Below, piece after piece: positions 9,910 through 18,786 of a stretch of DNA of 64,000 bases. Made by a program: the position numbers and the translations under genes. The notes below the pieces were generated by a model. The model saw only the letters and a program-made list of their open reading frames with translations, had not been told where the DNA came from and made no database searches. The stretch comes from Shewanella intestini (GTDB lineage: Bacteria > Pseudomonadota > Gammaproteobacteria > Enterobacterales > Shewanellaceae). Each line of letters opens with the position of its first letter. Position 1 is the stretch's first letter. Location: NCBI RefSeq assembly GCF_018221465.1, contig NZ_JAAIKR010000003.1, forward strand, positions 204,779 to 268,778, written 5' to 3'.

Positions 9910-11838
9910 TTAGCTCCCTGAATGGGATTTTGGTAAACAGACGGTGGTGCCAGTCAACGCGATATGATTAAGGTTATTACGAATAACATTTGCGCCAACG
10001 TGGTGTGAGGTTTCTGGTCGACTGATTAAATAACCTTGTACACAATGGATACCCAGTTTTTTTATCAATTGAAATTGTGCCGCTAATTCAACACCTTCCG
10101 CGACAATTTTTAAATTAAGGTTTTTACCTAAATCACTAATTGAATTAAGTATTTTTAAGTATTTAGGGTTAATATTGGCCTGTTCTATAAACAGTTTATC
10201 AATCTTAATGACATCAACAGGTAAATTAGCCAATGTAGAGAGCGAGCTAAAACCTGTTCCAAAGTCATCTATTGCGATTAAGACACCTTCATCACGCAGT
10301 TTTTGTAAGTTGTCGATGACCTGCTGTGAGGCGTCGATAAAGCATGATTCTGTTATTTCCAGCAAAATGGCACTTGGCGGTAAGCCAACTTTGCTTAAGG
10401 TAGTCATAATCCATTCATGTAAAGGAATATGTTTAAGTTGCACGCCAGAGATATTAATCGACATTCTCACATTATTCATGCCCGCATTATGCCAAGCAGA
10501 CATCTGTCGACAGGCTTCAAGTAAAATCCAATTACCAAGCTCTAAAATAAGGTTCGACTCTTCGGCAATAGGAATGAATTCTGCTGGCGATATCGCCCCT
10601 TCAATCGGATGATGCCATCTGACTAGACATTCAAAGTATTCAATGGTGCAATCGTCTACTTGCACAATAGGCTGAAACGATAAGTGAAAGTTTTGGCTTA
10701 TCATTGCCAGACGTAATTCTTCGAGCAAATAATGGTAGCGCCTCATTTTACTGCCCATTTCAGGAGTGTAAACTCTGAAAATACCCCGACCATCCGTTTT
10801 CGCTCGGTACATTGCCACATCGGCCATTTGCAACAGCGCATTAGGCGTTGCTGCGCTATCGGGATAAACGGCAATACCAATACTGGCACCAATTTTTATG
10901 GTTTTATTTCCCAGTACAAAGTCACGCTCAATCTCTTGTAATACGTTTGCGGCAACTTCAATAATCTGTTCATCTTCACATATATTTTCAATAAAAATAG
11001 AAAATTCGTCCCCCCCTAATCGCGCTAAATTCTGCTCTAATTGCGTAACAGGATTAAGCTTACTTAATTGGTTGGTGCGCACGACTGTCGTTAAGCGTTG
11101 TGCCACTTGTATTAAAATTTCATCACCAAATGAGTGACCAAATGAGTCATTAACTTGTTTAAAGCCATCAAGGTCGATAAAGAGTAATGCTTGGCGGCGA
11201 CTAAATTGTTCAGCGTTATCTAATTGGGTTTGTAAATGTTCAAGGTAGGCATGCCGATCAGCTAAACCAGTGAGTTTATCTTGAAATATGCTGATTTGAT
11301 TTTGTTGTAAATGGGCTAACACACTTTTATTGAGCTCAACCAATGATTGGTTTAAACGTGCCACAGGGTCTTGTTGCGATATGGGTGCAAGCTCTATTTT
11401 GTAAATATCAAGCAGCTTATCTGCTTCAAGGTTAACTTGTTTGAGTGATGATTTAAGTTTGCGTGCAGTTTGTCTATTGATATAACAAGGCGTACCAAAA
11501 GCTAAAATGATTAACAACAGCAAAGGGAGATTGCTGAACATTAATACTTCTTTATATACGTCAGTGATTTTCACCCCAATCGCGGAACCATCTAGATGAT
11601 TTTCTAAAATGGCGAAAAAGCCTTGCTCGTTTTTTATGACAGGGTATTCAAGTGCAAGTAATGAAATAAACTTAGGGTTTATCTGTTCAAATAGGTCAAC
11701 ATTTTCAAGTGTGACTTTAAACTTAGATTCTTTGTTTTGAAGAGCATCAACGCCGTTATTAAAGGCTAAAACAGTAAAGAAGTAGGTTACGGCGACCGCG
11801 CTTAAGAAGCTTAATAAAGCTTTGGAGATGCGCATCAT
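9910..11838 (-). CDS. Membrane GGDEF-EAL cyclic-di-GMP protein
   Basis: This 642-residue protein has a membrane helix at the extreme N terminus, a periplasmic stretch of about 90 residues, a second membrane helix (about 100-120) and a cytoplasmic linker. A GGDEF diguanylate cyclase domain with intact LGGDEFSIF follows near residue 275, then a C-terminal EAL phosphodiesterase domain (about 375-630). The signature in the second domain reads ECL instead of EAL, but its metal and catalytic blocks (NISGVQL, EITES, IDDFGTGFSSL, KIDKLFI, AEGVE) are present, so activity is plausible. The open frame extends to a TTG at 11886; the paired ATGs at 11838 and 11835 are more likely starts. Direction of activity cannot be predicted. 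Confidence 0.88.
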   Translation of the reverse strand: MMRISKALLSFLSAVAVTYFFTVLAFNNGVDALQNKESKFKVTLENVDLFEQINPKFISLLALEYPVIKNEQGFFAILENHLDGSAIGVKITDVYKEVLMFSNLPLLLLIILAFGTPCYINRQTARKLKSSLKQVNLEADKLLDIYKIELAPISQQDPVARLNQSLVELNKSVLAHLQQNQISIFQDKLTGLADRHAYLEHLQTQLDNAEQFSRRQALLFIDLDGFKQVNDSFGHSFGDEILIQVAQRLTTVVRTNQLSKLNPVTQLEQNLARLGGDEFSIFIENICEDEQIIEVAANVLQEIERDFVLGNKTIKIGASIGIAVYPDSAATPNALLQMADVAMYRAKTDGRGIFRVYTPEMGSKMRRYHYLLEELRLAMISQNFHLSFQPIVQVDDCTIEYFECLVRWHHPIEGAISPAEFIPIAEESNLILELGNWILLEACRQMSAWHNAGMNNVRMSINISGVQLKHIPLHEWIMTTLSKVGLPPSAILLEITESCFIDASQQVIDNLQKLRDEGVLIAIDDFGTGFSSLSTLANLPVDVIKIDKLFIEQANINPKYLKILNSISDLGKNLNLKIVAEGVELAAQFQLIKKLGIHCVQGYLISRPETSHHVGANVIRNNLNHIALTGTTVCLPKSHSGS

Positions 11839-12353
11839 AATGAATTCACTGTGCCAGATTAAACGAAGTAAAATTAACGCTATCAATAGGTTAATAATGT
11901 TATTTTTTGATTATAAGGTATGACCACTGCCAATACAATTACATAAAATACGTTGGCTAACTAGCAAGAATAGTTAGAATTCATGTTCAAAAAAAACGCG
12001 TTAAATGTAACAGTGGAAACGATAGTTAATTTTATCTATCTATCTGTAAATAAAGGGGTTTGTGGGTAGATTGTTTTGTGGGTCGTATCTAATTGATACA
12101 CCTTCAATGTCGTAGAATTGATGTAATTATTTGTATCGCGTCTTGAGTTGGCTGGCAAAGTCACTAAATGTGCCTAAAAAAGTCATGATCACCAACAACC
12201 GCAGAGTTTGGATTGTTGTTAATTGCTTAGGTCTGTTTACGCGTTTACAAAGCGGATAAATATTATTCACGGTCAAACTATCGACAGTCATATCGTTGCT
12301 CAGTTAGGATAAATAAAATTTGCCAACAAGAGCAATGTTGTAAGGATGACAAT
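11839..12353. other. Intergenic region between divergent genes
   Basis: About 515 bp separate the GGDEF-EAL gene from the DUF2007 gene. It is AT-rich and must contain both promoters. I see no convincing ORF, RNA gene, repeat or strong hairpin. The only clear signal is the AAGGATGA ribosome-binding site just before 12354. Confidence 0.5.
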
Positions 12354-12662
12354 ATGGAAGATAAAAAAGTCCTGTTAACAGGCGGAAATTTACTTCAAGC
12401 TCACACATGGAAAGGTTTACTTGAAACTCATACTATAACTGTCGAGCTTAAAGGTGAGGCGTTATTGGGTGGCGTAGGTGAGTTACCGGTAGATATGCAA
12501 AATGTTGAATTGTGGGTTAATAAGCGCGATCTCACTCAAGCACAATCGATTCTTGAAACCCATAATGTTGAACGACCTCAATGGACATGTGTTCAATGTC
12601 ATGAAATTAACCATGGTAACTTTGAGTTCTGCTGGCAATGCAGTGCGCAAAAAAGCGAATAA
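12354..12662 (+). CDS. DUF2007 domain protein with C-terminal zinc ribbon
   Basis: The 102-residue protein has an N-terminal DUF2007 fold (roughly residues 1-70, starting with KKVLLTGGNLLQAHTWKGLLE), a small ferredoxin-like domain thought to bind ligands or act in signalling. A RanBP2-like zinc finger follows with Cys79, Cys82, Cys93 and Cys96. Ribosome-binding site AAGGATGA. It stands alone, 178 bp before the rhodanese gene. Its function is unknown; the domain calls come from recognisable sequence patterns. Confidence 0.75.
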   Translation: MEDKKVLLTGGNLLQAHTWKGLLETHTITVELKGEALLGGVGELPVDMQNVELWVNKRDLTQAQSILETHNVERPQWTCVQCHEINHGNFEFCWQCSAQKSE

Positions 12663-12839
12663 TAAACCCGAGACAATTAGCATCGATTTACGAGGCATTG
12701 GTTAAGCTTTTTCATAAGGTCAATCAGCCGTAGCATCGTGGTATTACATGGCCTGTAAATTGTCAATTTCAACATGCGTCAGTTCAGCGTTGTTAATTGT
12801 CTTTTTAGTTAACTCTTTCCATTATATAGCAGGTTTAAC

Positions 12840-13181
12840 ATGCAACATTCTCCTGGTTTTGTCGCGTTAGTGGAATCTATACGCCCTAAAGTTAATGAAC
12901 TCACTTTTACTCAATATGAGCATACACCAGCAGTATTATTAATTGATATTCGTGAGGATCATGAATGGCAGCAAGGATTTATCCCACAAGCCGTTCATCT
13001 AGGACGTGGTATTATTGAGCGAGACATTGAACGGTTATATCCGGATAAAAATCAGCCTATGGTGTTGTATTGTGGTGGCGGTCATCGCTCAGTGATGTCG
13101 GCTTACCATTTACAGCTTATGGGGTATCGCGCCGTCTATTCTTTAATTGGTGGTTTCAAAGCGTGGCAACAAACGCAATAA
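12840..13181 (+). CDS. Rhodanese-like sulfurtransferase
   Basis: This 113-residue single-domain protein has the rhodanese blocks LLIDIREDHEWQQGFIPQAVHLGRG and VLYCGGGHRSVMSA, with Cys78 as the expected persulfide-carrying residue, and ends with a GGFKAW motif. It has no signal peptide, so it is cytoplasmic. It precedes the siroheme synthase gene by 72 bp; a role in sulfur handling close to siroheme or sulfite metabolism is possible but not shown. Relatives include GlpE and the rhodanese domains of moeB/thiI-type enzymes. Confidence 0.85.
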   Translation: MQHSPGFVALVESIRPKVNELTFTQYEHTPAVLLIDIREDHEWQQGFIPQAVHLGRGIIERDIERLYPDKNQPMVLYCGGGHRSVMSAYHLQLMGYRAVYSLIGGFKAWQQTQ

Positions 13182-13253
13182 TCATCTTGAGTAAATTGGT
13201 ATATCGTCAGGTTTAAGCCAAGTCGTTATTCGCGTCAAACTAAAAGAGAAACC

Positions 13254-14165
13254 ATGCAGTATTTTCCTATTTTCGTAGACACTCAAAATATCCGCGTACT
13301 GGTTGTTGGCGCGGGTGAAGTCGCGAGCCGCAAAATTGATTTACTGGCTCGTACTCAATCACAAATAGAGGTTATTGCGCCAGATATTAGTGATGAAGTG
13401 CAAGCTTACCAACAACAAGGGCGTATAAAGGTTATTCAGCGTGAGGTGCAAGAGTCTGACATTGACCAATATGACCTCATTTATTTAGCGACGGCCAATA
13501 ATACTTTAAACAGTCAATTGTCCATTATTGCTGCCCAGCGGCATATTTGGGCTAATGTGGTCGATAACCCAAGTCGTTGCCAGTTTATAACTCCATCAAT
13601 CGTTGATCGCGGTAAATTAACGGTGGCAATTAGCACATCTGGCGCTGCGCCTGTTTTTGCCCGCAGTATTCGCGCTAAATTAGAAGCATTGTTACCGCAG
13701 TCACTTGCGCCGTTATTTGAATTTGTCGCCAATAAACGCCTCGAAGTGCAACAAAAATTAATCAGTACCAAAGACCGCCGATTATTTTGGGAACGCTTTT
13801 TTCAGCAAAATGGTGACCGTTTTGACCAACAAACAGAAAAGCACTATCAACAAGCGTTTACTCATTACAGCAGTGCAGGTGAAATACTGTTAATCGATGA
13901 AAGTGTTGATGCCCATTTATTGCCAATTGCTGCGTTACCGTTATTACAACGCATTGATACCGTGTATAGTGACCAACCTATAGCGAGTGAGTTACTGGAG
14001 TTATTGCGCCGTGATGCTAGCCGTTTGCCGTTAATCACTAAAAGTGCAATAACTGAATGTGTCAATCGCGGTGATAAAATTTTACTGCTAACTGACACCG
14101 CGCAGTTAAACGAACTTACTGCATACTTTCCCGCAGCGAAACACCTTCGTACTGGTAATATATAG
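13254..14165 (+). CDS. Siroheme synthase: precorrin-2 dehydrogenase/ferrochelatase with a vestigial methyltransferase tail
   Basis: The 303-residue protein starts with the CysG/Met8-type bifunctional module: Rossmann motif VVGAGEVASRK (about residues 17-27), then CQFITPSIVDRGKLTVAISTSGAAPVFAR (split over about 107-140) and the helical dimerisation/chelatase region to about 200. It should oxidise precorrin-2 and insert iron to make siroheme. From about residue 209 the sequence aligns by eye with the start of the CysG uroporphyrinogen-III methyltransferase domain, including a match to its LVRRDA block (LLRRDASRLPL). The glycine-rich GAGPGD cofactor loop is replaced by DESVDAH and the domain stops after about 95 residues. 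The tail therefore looks catalytically dead, and a separate CobA would be required. Confidence 0.85.
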   Translation: MQYFPIFVDTQNIRVLVVGAGEVASRKIDLLARTQSQIEVIAPDISDEVQAYQQQGRIKVIQREVQESDIDQYDLIYLATANNTLNSQLSIIAAQRHIWANVVDNPSRCQFITPSIVDRGKLTVAISTSGAAPVFARSIRAKLEALLPQSLAPLFEFVANKRLEVQQKLISTKDRRLFWERFFQQNGDRFDQQTEKHYQQAFTHYSSAGEILLIDESVDAHLLPIAALPLLQRIDTVYSDQPIASELLELLRRDASRLPLITKSAITECVNRGDKILLLTDTAQLNELTAYFPAAKHLRTGNI

Positions 14166-14246
14166 CGCTTTCAATAGGCAGTGGTTCAGCTGCCTAATTT
14201 ATTATTTTACGTGCAGTATTTGGCTGGCGTATTTTTCTATTTTTAG

Positions 14247-14272
14247 TCCAGCATAATTGCTGGCTTATTTTT
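14247..14272 (+). terminator. Hairpin with T-rich tail just upstream of yaeQ
   Basis: CCAGCA-TAAT-TGCTGG followed by CTTATTTTTT ends about 11 bp before the yaeQ ATG. It may be the terminator of the siroheme synthase gene, but its closeness to the start codon means it would sit in the leader of any transcript reading into yaeQ. Confidence 0.5.
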
Positions 14273-14282
14273 TGGGACTTTC

Positions 14283-14822
14283 ATGGCGTTAAAAGCAACG
14301 GTATATAAAACAACATTGCAAATTGCAGATATGGACAGACACTATTATTGCGATCACAATTTAACTGTCGCCCAGCATCCATCAGAAACTGACGAACGCT
14401 TAATGGTACGTTTACTCGCTTTTGTGCTAAATGCCAGCGACACGTTAGCTTTTAGCAAGGGATTATGTGTTGATGATGAAGCAGAGCTATGGGATGTTAG
14501 CTTAAGCGGCGAAATTAATTTGTGGGTTGCTTTTGGTCAGCCTGATGAAAAATGGTTACGCAAGGCTGCGGGCAGATCAAAATCTGTCATGCTCTATACT
14601 TATGGTGGCCGAAGTGTGCCAATTTGGTGGCAACAAAACCAAAGTGCATTTAATCGTTATGACAATTTAACTGTTGTCAATATTCCTGAAGATGCAGTAA
14701 AGGCCATGGCCGCATTTGTTGAGCGCACCATGACATTGCAATTTAGTCTTTCTGAAGGTGAAATCTTATTGTCTAACGCCCATGATAGCTTAACGATTGA
14801 ACTGGAAACATTAAAACCCTAA
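14283..14822 (+). CDS. yaeQ: YaeQ family protein
   Basis: The 179-residue protein matches the YaeQ family along its full length (E. coli YaeQ 181 residues), beginning MALKATVYKTTLQIADMDRHYY. The conserved block with DERLMVRLLAFVL and ELWDVSLSGEINLWVAFGQPDE is present. The family has a fold resembling PD-(D/E)XK nucleases, and YaeQ was once linked to suppression of RfaH loss, but its activity is uncertain. The ribosome-binding site is weak (GGGAC). The next gene, a GNAT protein, begins 32 bp downstream and may be co-transcribed. Confidence 0.9.
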   Translation: MALKATVYKTTLQIADMDRHYYCDHNLTVAQHPSETDERLMVRLLAFVLNASDTLAFSKGLCVDDEAELWDVSLSGEINLWVAFGQPDEKWLRKAAGRSKSVMLYTYGGRSVPIWWQQNQSAFNRYDNLTVVNIPEDAVKAMAAFVERTMTLQFSLSEGEILLSNAHDSLTIELETLKP

Positions 14823-14854
14823 TCCTATTCACCTTGCATAAAGAGTAGATTTAA

Positions 14855-15382
14855 ATGACCAAAGAAAGGATTCTTACCTGTCAAGCGAAAACGCACTCAT
14901 TAAATGCCCCTCACGAGCAATCAAGTATACGTAAAGCCACTGTTGACGATGCGGTAGTGGCTTATCGCATACGTAATGACGCGATTTTGCATCAATGCGT
15001 GTCGGTTTATGACTCTCAAGATATGGAGCAGTGGACCTGCGGCGAACTCGACCCACGTTTTGCCGGTGAATTTGCGCATCATGGATATGTGTTACTGGTT
15101 AACAACGCGATTGTTGCCGTGGGGATGTTAGATATTAAACAAGCGCAAGTTGATGCTATATTTGTCGACCCTAAGGTCATGAGGCTTGGCTTAGGTCAAC
15201 GTATGCTCGGTTATATTGAAGCGCTAGCTAAGCAACATAACTTAACACAATTATCATTGCAGGCCACGTTAAATGCGGTGGCATTTTATCGCAAGTGTGG
15301 CTTTGTGGGAGACAAACAAAGTGTGTATCAGTCTCCGCGAGGCTTCAATTTAGCCTGCGTCCCCATGCTTAAAAACCTGTAA
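14855..15382 (+). CDS. GNAT family N-acetyltransferase
   Basis: This 175-residue protein shows a GNAT fold from about residue 24 (SIRKATVDDAVVAYRIRNDAI). The acetyl-CoA pyrophosphate loop is RLGLGQRML near residues 110-118, preceded by the beta-strand AIFVDPKVM, and the typical LNAVAFYRKCGF block is near 145-156. The substrate is unknown. The 23 residues before the fold are not conserved-looking, so a later start is possible, though no better ribosome-binding site is obvious. It follows yaeQ closely. Confidence 0.82.
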   Translation: MTKERILTCQAKTHSLNAPHEQSSIRKATVDDAVVAYRIRNDAILHQCVSVYDSQDMEQWTCGELDPRFAGEFAHHGYVLLVNNAIVAVGMLDIKQAQVDAIFVDPKVMRLGLGQRMLGYIEALAKQHNLTQLSLQATLNAVAFYRKCGFVGDKQSVYQSPRGFNLACVPMLKNL

Positions 15383-15468
15383 TCGCCAATTTCATATAAG
15401 CCGGTTACAGTAATCATTTCATTTACTGCGCCTTAACGCTGACAACCGTTTATAGACACGCACACAAT

Positions 15469-15503
15469 AAAAAAGCCGCTGAATAAATATATCAGCGGCT
15501 TTG
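15469..15503. terminator. Bidirectional terminator between the GNAT and fadL-like genes
   Basis: Hairpin arms AAAGCCGCTGA and TCAGCGGCTTT with an AT-rich loop. On the minus strand it ends in six T residues, so it is strongest as the end of the fadL-like gene. Confidence 0.8.
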
Positions 15504-15543
15504 TTGTGTTCATAACAATGTAGGGATTAACCTACTTTATATA

Positions 15544-16791
15544 TTAAAACTGGTAGTTGTATTGCAGTGCAAAGTAGTTTGCGCCTGACTTAGTATAGGC
15601 ACTTACTGGACCTACAATTTGACTGTCTTCGACTACGTGTACTTTTTCACCCACAACACTGGTGTAACCAAAGTCGATAGTTGAATGCTTGCTAAATTGA
15701 TAACTCACACCTGCTGAGTACCACATGCGATCAGAATCTGGGATTGATAATGAAGACATTTCACCGACAACACCGTCATCGCTAGCAATACCGGCGCGAA
15801 GTGTCCAGTTGTCATTCACATTGTATGTTGCACCTAAACTTAAGAACCAAGAATCTTTCCAGTTATAGTGTTTGATGACTTGATCTGTTGTTCCAGCTGA
15901 GCCGTCAGTAACAGAAATATTGTCGAAAGTGCTCCATTGTGTCCACTGTGCGGTGTAGTGAATCGCGAATTGGTCAGTTAACTGATGAAAACCAGCAAGT
16001 TGAGCAATATCGGCAATTGGGATGTTGATTTCATCAAAGCTTTCGGCTGGTGTAGCTGGATTACTATTAATATTAATATCACCGCTTGCTTTCATTTTTG
16101 GACTTAAACGGTAACTTAGGCCAATACGGTTATCAGCATTAAATTCATACGCTAAACCGACAATCCCACCAACAGCCCAGCCATTAGCATCAACATCAAC
16201 CAGTTTGATTCCGCCAGCAGCTTCTGGTAGTGAACGAGCTAATTTACCTGAACCTTCGATGACATCAACACCTAAACCCAAGCTTAATTGGTCGTTGATA
16301 CGGTATGACATGCTGGCATTTAAGTTCATGGTAACCACTTCGGTGTTACCTAATAAATCATATGGCGCTGCTGCATTTTCGCTCAGTTCAGTTAAATCAG
16401 TCCCGGTGCCGTAATTACTAAATGCCGCAACACCAAAGGCTAATCTGTCGTTGATTGGGTTAATATAGTAAAAGTTAGGGATAAACTTAGCTTCAGCTGC
16501 ATCATCAACACCGCCTAAATCAACAGCACCATCGGCAAAACTCACATCGCTGACTTTAACGCTAACATCAGCATAAGCTGCGCCAACAGAAATCGCCGTG
16601 TCTTTAAATAATGCCATTGCGGCCGGGTTGCGAGAAAGCACAGAGGCATTGTCTGCAATAATGGCATCACCAGCCATTGCACGGCCAATACCGGTGGCTG
16701 ATTGACTATTTAATTGGAAACCTGCCGCCAAAGATTGCGTGCTGATTAAGGTCATTGCCGTAGCAAGAAGCGTCTTATTGAATTTAGTCAT
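15544..16791 (-). CDS. fadL: FadL-type outer-membrane long-chain fatty acid transporter
   Basis: This 415-residue precursor has a clear signal peptide (MTKFNKTLLATAMTLISTQSLAA, cleaved before GFQLN). The mature N terminus typical of FadL follows (GFQLNSQSATGIGRAMAGDA), with the NPAAM block near residue 55, and the C terminus ends in aromatic FALQYNYQF like other outer-membrane beta-barrels. It should carry long-chain fatty acids or other hydrophobic molecules across the outer membrane. The frame extends to 16866, but the ATG at 16791 gives an ideal signal peptide. A FadR-like box lies about 100 bp upstream, which supports a role in fatty-acid uptake. Several fadL paralogues are common in Shewanella, so substrate is not certain. 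Confidence 0.87.
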   Translation of the reverse strand: MTKFNKTLLATAMTLISTQSLAAGFQLNSQSATGIGRAMAGDAIIADNASVLSRNPAAMALFKDTAISVGAAYADVSVKVSDVSFADGAVDLGGVDDAAEAKFIPNFYYINPINDRLAFGVAAFSNYGTGTDLTELSENAAAPYDLLGNTEVVTMNLNASMSYRINDQLSLGLGVDVIEGSGKLARSLPEAAGGIKLVDVDANGWAVGGIVGLAYEFNADNRIGLSYRLSPKMKASGDININSNPATPAESFDEINIPIADIAQLAGFHQLTDQFAIHYTAQWTQWSTFDNISVTDGSAGTTDQVIKHYNWKDSWFLSLGATYNVNDNWTLRAGIASDDGVVGEMSSLSIPDSDRMWYSAGVSYQFSKHSTIDFGYTSVVGEKVHVVEDSQIVGPVSAYTKSGANYFALQYNYQF

Positions 16792-16889
16792 CTTAAGTCT
16801 CATCGATTTATTGTGCGCAGTGCAGCTGGTTGCTACAGAAGTGCACTTTTTTATAATTGGCCGCATCTTATGGCAATCATGAGATGCGA

Positions 16890-16906
16890 CGCAACTCCGA
16901 CCAGTT
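16890..16906 (-). promoter_or_regulatory. FadR-like operator upstream of the fadL-like gene
   Basis: On the minus strand the sequence AACTGGTCGGAGTTGCG agrees with the FadR consensus (AnCTGGTCnGAnnTGTT type) in the left half and centre and partly in the right half. It lies about 100 bp before the start codon. A possible promoter (TTGCCA, 15 bp, TATAAA) lies between it and the gene. The match was found by eye and not scored. Confidence 0.6.
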
Positions 16907-17124
16907 GTTATTTTTGTTAAATTTCAGTTAATTAAAGTGGTTTTAATGCTCAAAATATAACAGTTAGTTTTAAAGTTGATTAAAATTGTTTTTAAAACGA
17001 CAACTTATAAGATTGTTAAAATTCGAACTGATGTTGTGTAAATGTAAAGTTGGCAGTACGCAAATATAAAAAATAAATGCATAAAGTCGGCTTGTTGGAG
17101 TAGTGTATTTACTCTAAATTCAAT

Positions 17125-17165
17125 AAATAACAGCTAGTTAGTAGAAAACTTAATAGCTGTTATTT
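17125..17165 (-). terminator. Probable terminator of putP
   Basis: A 12-bp perfect inverted repeat (AAATAACAGCTA / TAGCTGTTATTT) with a 17-bp spacer lies 25 bp after the putP stop. The minus-strand 3' side runs into TTATTTATT, a weak T-rich tail, so termination strength is uncertain. Confidence 0.55.
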
Positions 17166-17189
17166 GTCTTGAAATCCAAAAGAGAAAGA

Positions 17190-18647
17190 TTAAGATTTTA
17201 ATGAAAGGTTAAACTGGTTGAATGACTCGATGGTCTTAGGGTCGACAATCGATAGCTTGCTGACAATCCCCCCCGCTAAACTGGCAAGAATGAATCCGGG
17301 TACAATTTCATAAAGCTCAAATAATCCGCCACTTAGCTGTTTCCAGACTACGACGGTGAGTGCGCCAACAATAATGGTGGCAATTGCACCATTACGGCTA
17401 TATTGCTGCCAAAATAGGCTTAATAGCACTACTGGGCCAAATGCTGCGCCAAAACCTGCCCATGCATAACTGACTAATCCTAAGACACTGCTTTGAGGGT
17501 TAAGGGCTATCACGACTGCAATAATGGCAATGGCAACCACACCTAAACGTCCCATCAGCATTAATTCTTTATTGGTGGCATTAGGCTTTATCCATTTACG
17601 ATAAACATCTTCTGTTATCACGCTTGAGCAAACCAATAACTGTGAATCAATGGTACTCATAATCGCGGATAAGATAGCCGCTATCAGAATGCCGCCAATC
17701 CACGGGTTAAAGGCGGCGTGAGAAAGGTGGATGAATACGGTTTCTGAATTGGCTAATGGCATATCGGCAAAATACACCATGCCAGCAATACCGGTGGCTA
17801 ATGCACCGATAAGTGATACGCCCATCCAGCTCATGGCAATACGGCGTGACAGTGGAATGTCTTTTGGACTGCCAATCGCCATAAAGCGCGATAAAATATG
17901 TGGCTGGCCGAAATAACCTAAGCCCCATGCTAATAATGACACTAAGCCAATGATGGTCATTTCTTCACTGACAAAACTGAGCATGGCTGGGTCGAGTTGT
18001 TGGAAGTCGGTTTGGATGTCTGGTTTACTCAAAATGGCCACAGGGACAATTAATAACGCCACTAACATTAAACAGCCTTGGAAAAAATCGGTCCAACTAA
18101 CGGCAAAGAAACCACCGACAAAGGTATAAGAGACAATGATCACTGAACCTATAAGTAATGCAAGGGTATAATCTAGGCCAAAAACCTTTTCAAATAAAAT
18201 AGCACCACCGACCATGCCCGATGAGGTATAAAAGGTAAAGAATAATAAGATGGTCACTGCTGCAACTACTTTGAGAATACCTTGTTTGTCGTGAAACCTA
18301 TTTTCAAAGAAGTCGGGTAGAGTGAGGGCATTATCGGCCATTTCAGTGTAAATACGCAGGCGTTTAGCGACAAATAGCCAGTTTAACCATGCGCCAAAGA
18401 TTAAGCCAAATCCAATCCAGGCTTCACCTAAACCGCCTAAATACACGGCACCTGGTAAACCCAATAATAGCCAACCAGACATATCTGATGCGCCAACACT
18501 TAATGCCGTGACCCCTGGCCCCATTTTTCTGCCGCCAAGAATATAGTCGTCAACGGTATCTGTTTTTCGATAAGCCCACAGGCCTATCCCAATCATCAGG
18601 GCGAGGTATCCAATAAAAGTGATAATAATAGGCGCTTGAATTTCCAT
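17190..18647 (-). CDS. putP: Sodium/proline symporter PutP
   Basis: A 485-residue sodium:solute symporter with about 13 membrane segments. The N-terminal DDYILGGRKMGPGVTALSVGASDMSGWLLLGLPGA matches the Na+- and proline-binding region of PutP, and AILSAIMSTIDSQLLVCSSVITED matches the later conserved block. Length is close to E. coli PutP (502). It should import L-proline with Na+. It is transcribed alone; no put dehydrogenase lies in the window. About 320 bp separate it from the fadL-like start, containing the FadR-like box and the putP terminator. Confidence 0.92.
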   Translation of the reverse strand: MEIQAPIIITFIGYLALMIGIGLWAYRKTDTVDDYILGGRKMGPGVTALSVGASDMSGWLLLGLPGAVYLGGLGEAWIGFGLIFGAWLNWLFVAKRLRIYTEMADNALTLPDFFENRFHDKQGILKVVAAVTILLFFTFYTSSGMVGGAILFEKVFGLDYTLALLIGSVIIVSYTFVGGFFAVSWTDFFQGCLMLVALLIVPVAILSKPDIQTDFQQLDPAMLSFVSEEMTIIGLVSLLAWGLGYFGQPHILSRFMAIGSPKDIPLSRRIAMSWMGVSLIGALATGIAGMVYFADMPLANSETVFIHLSHAAFNPWIGGILIAAILSAIMSTIDSQLLVCSSVITEDVYRKWIKPNATNKELMLMGRLGVVAIAIIAVVIALNPQSSVLGLVSYAWAGFGAAFGPVVLLSLFWQQYSRNGAIATIIVGALTVVVWKQLSGGLFELYEIVPGFILASLAGGIVSKLSIVDPKTIESFNQFNLSLKS

Positions 18648-18734
18648 AACGTGTCCAGGTTGTTATTATTTGGGACAACATGCTAGCAGAAGTTTGCGCT
18701 ACTTCACACTTTTGTGTGTAACAGTGATATAAAC

Positions 18735-18766
18735 CAAAACAGCCACTGCAGGCAGTGGCTGTTTTG
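18735..18766 (-). terminator. Terminator of the sigma/DUF3379 genes
   Basis: Hairpin AAAACAGCCACTGC / GCAGTGGCTGTTTT, 21 bp after the DUF3379 stop on the minus strand, ending in GTTTTGG. The stem is long and stable; it marks the end of the long leftward Bat/sigma gene run. Confidence 0.8.
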
Positions 18767-18786
18767 TAGAGACGAACAATGACAAG

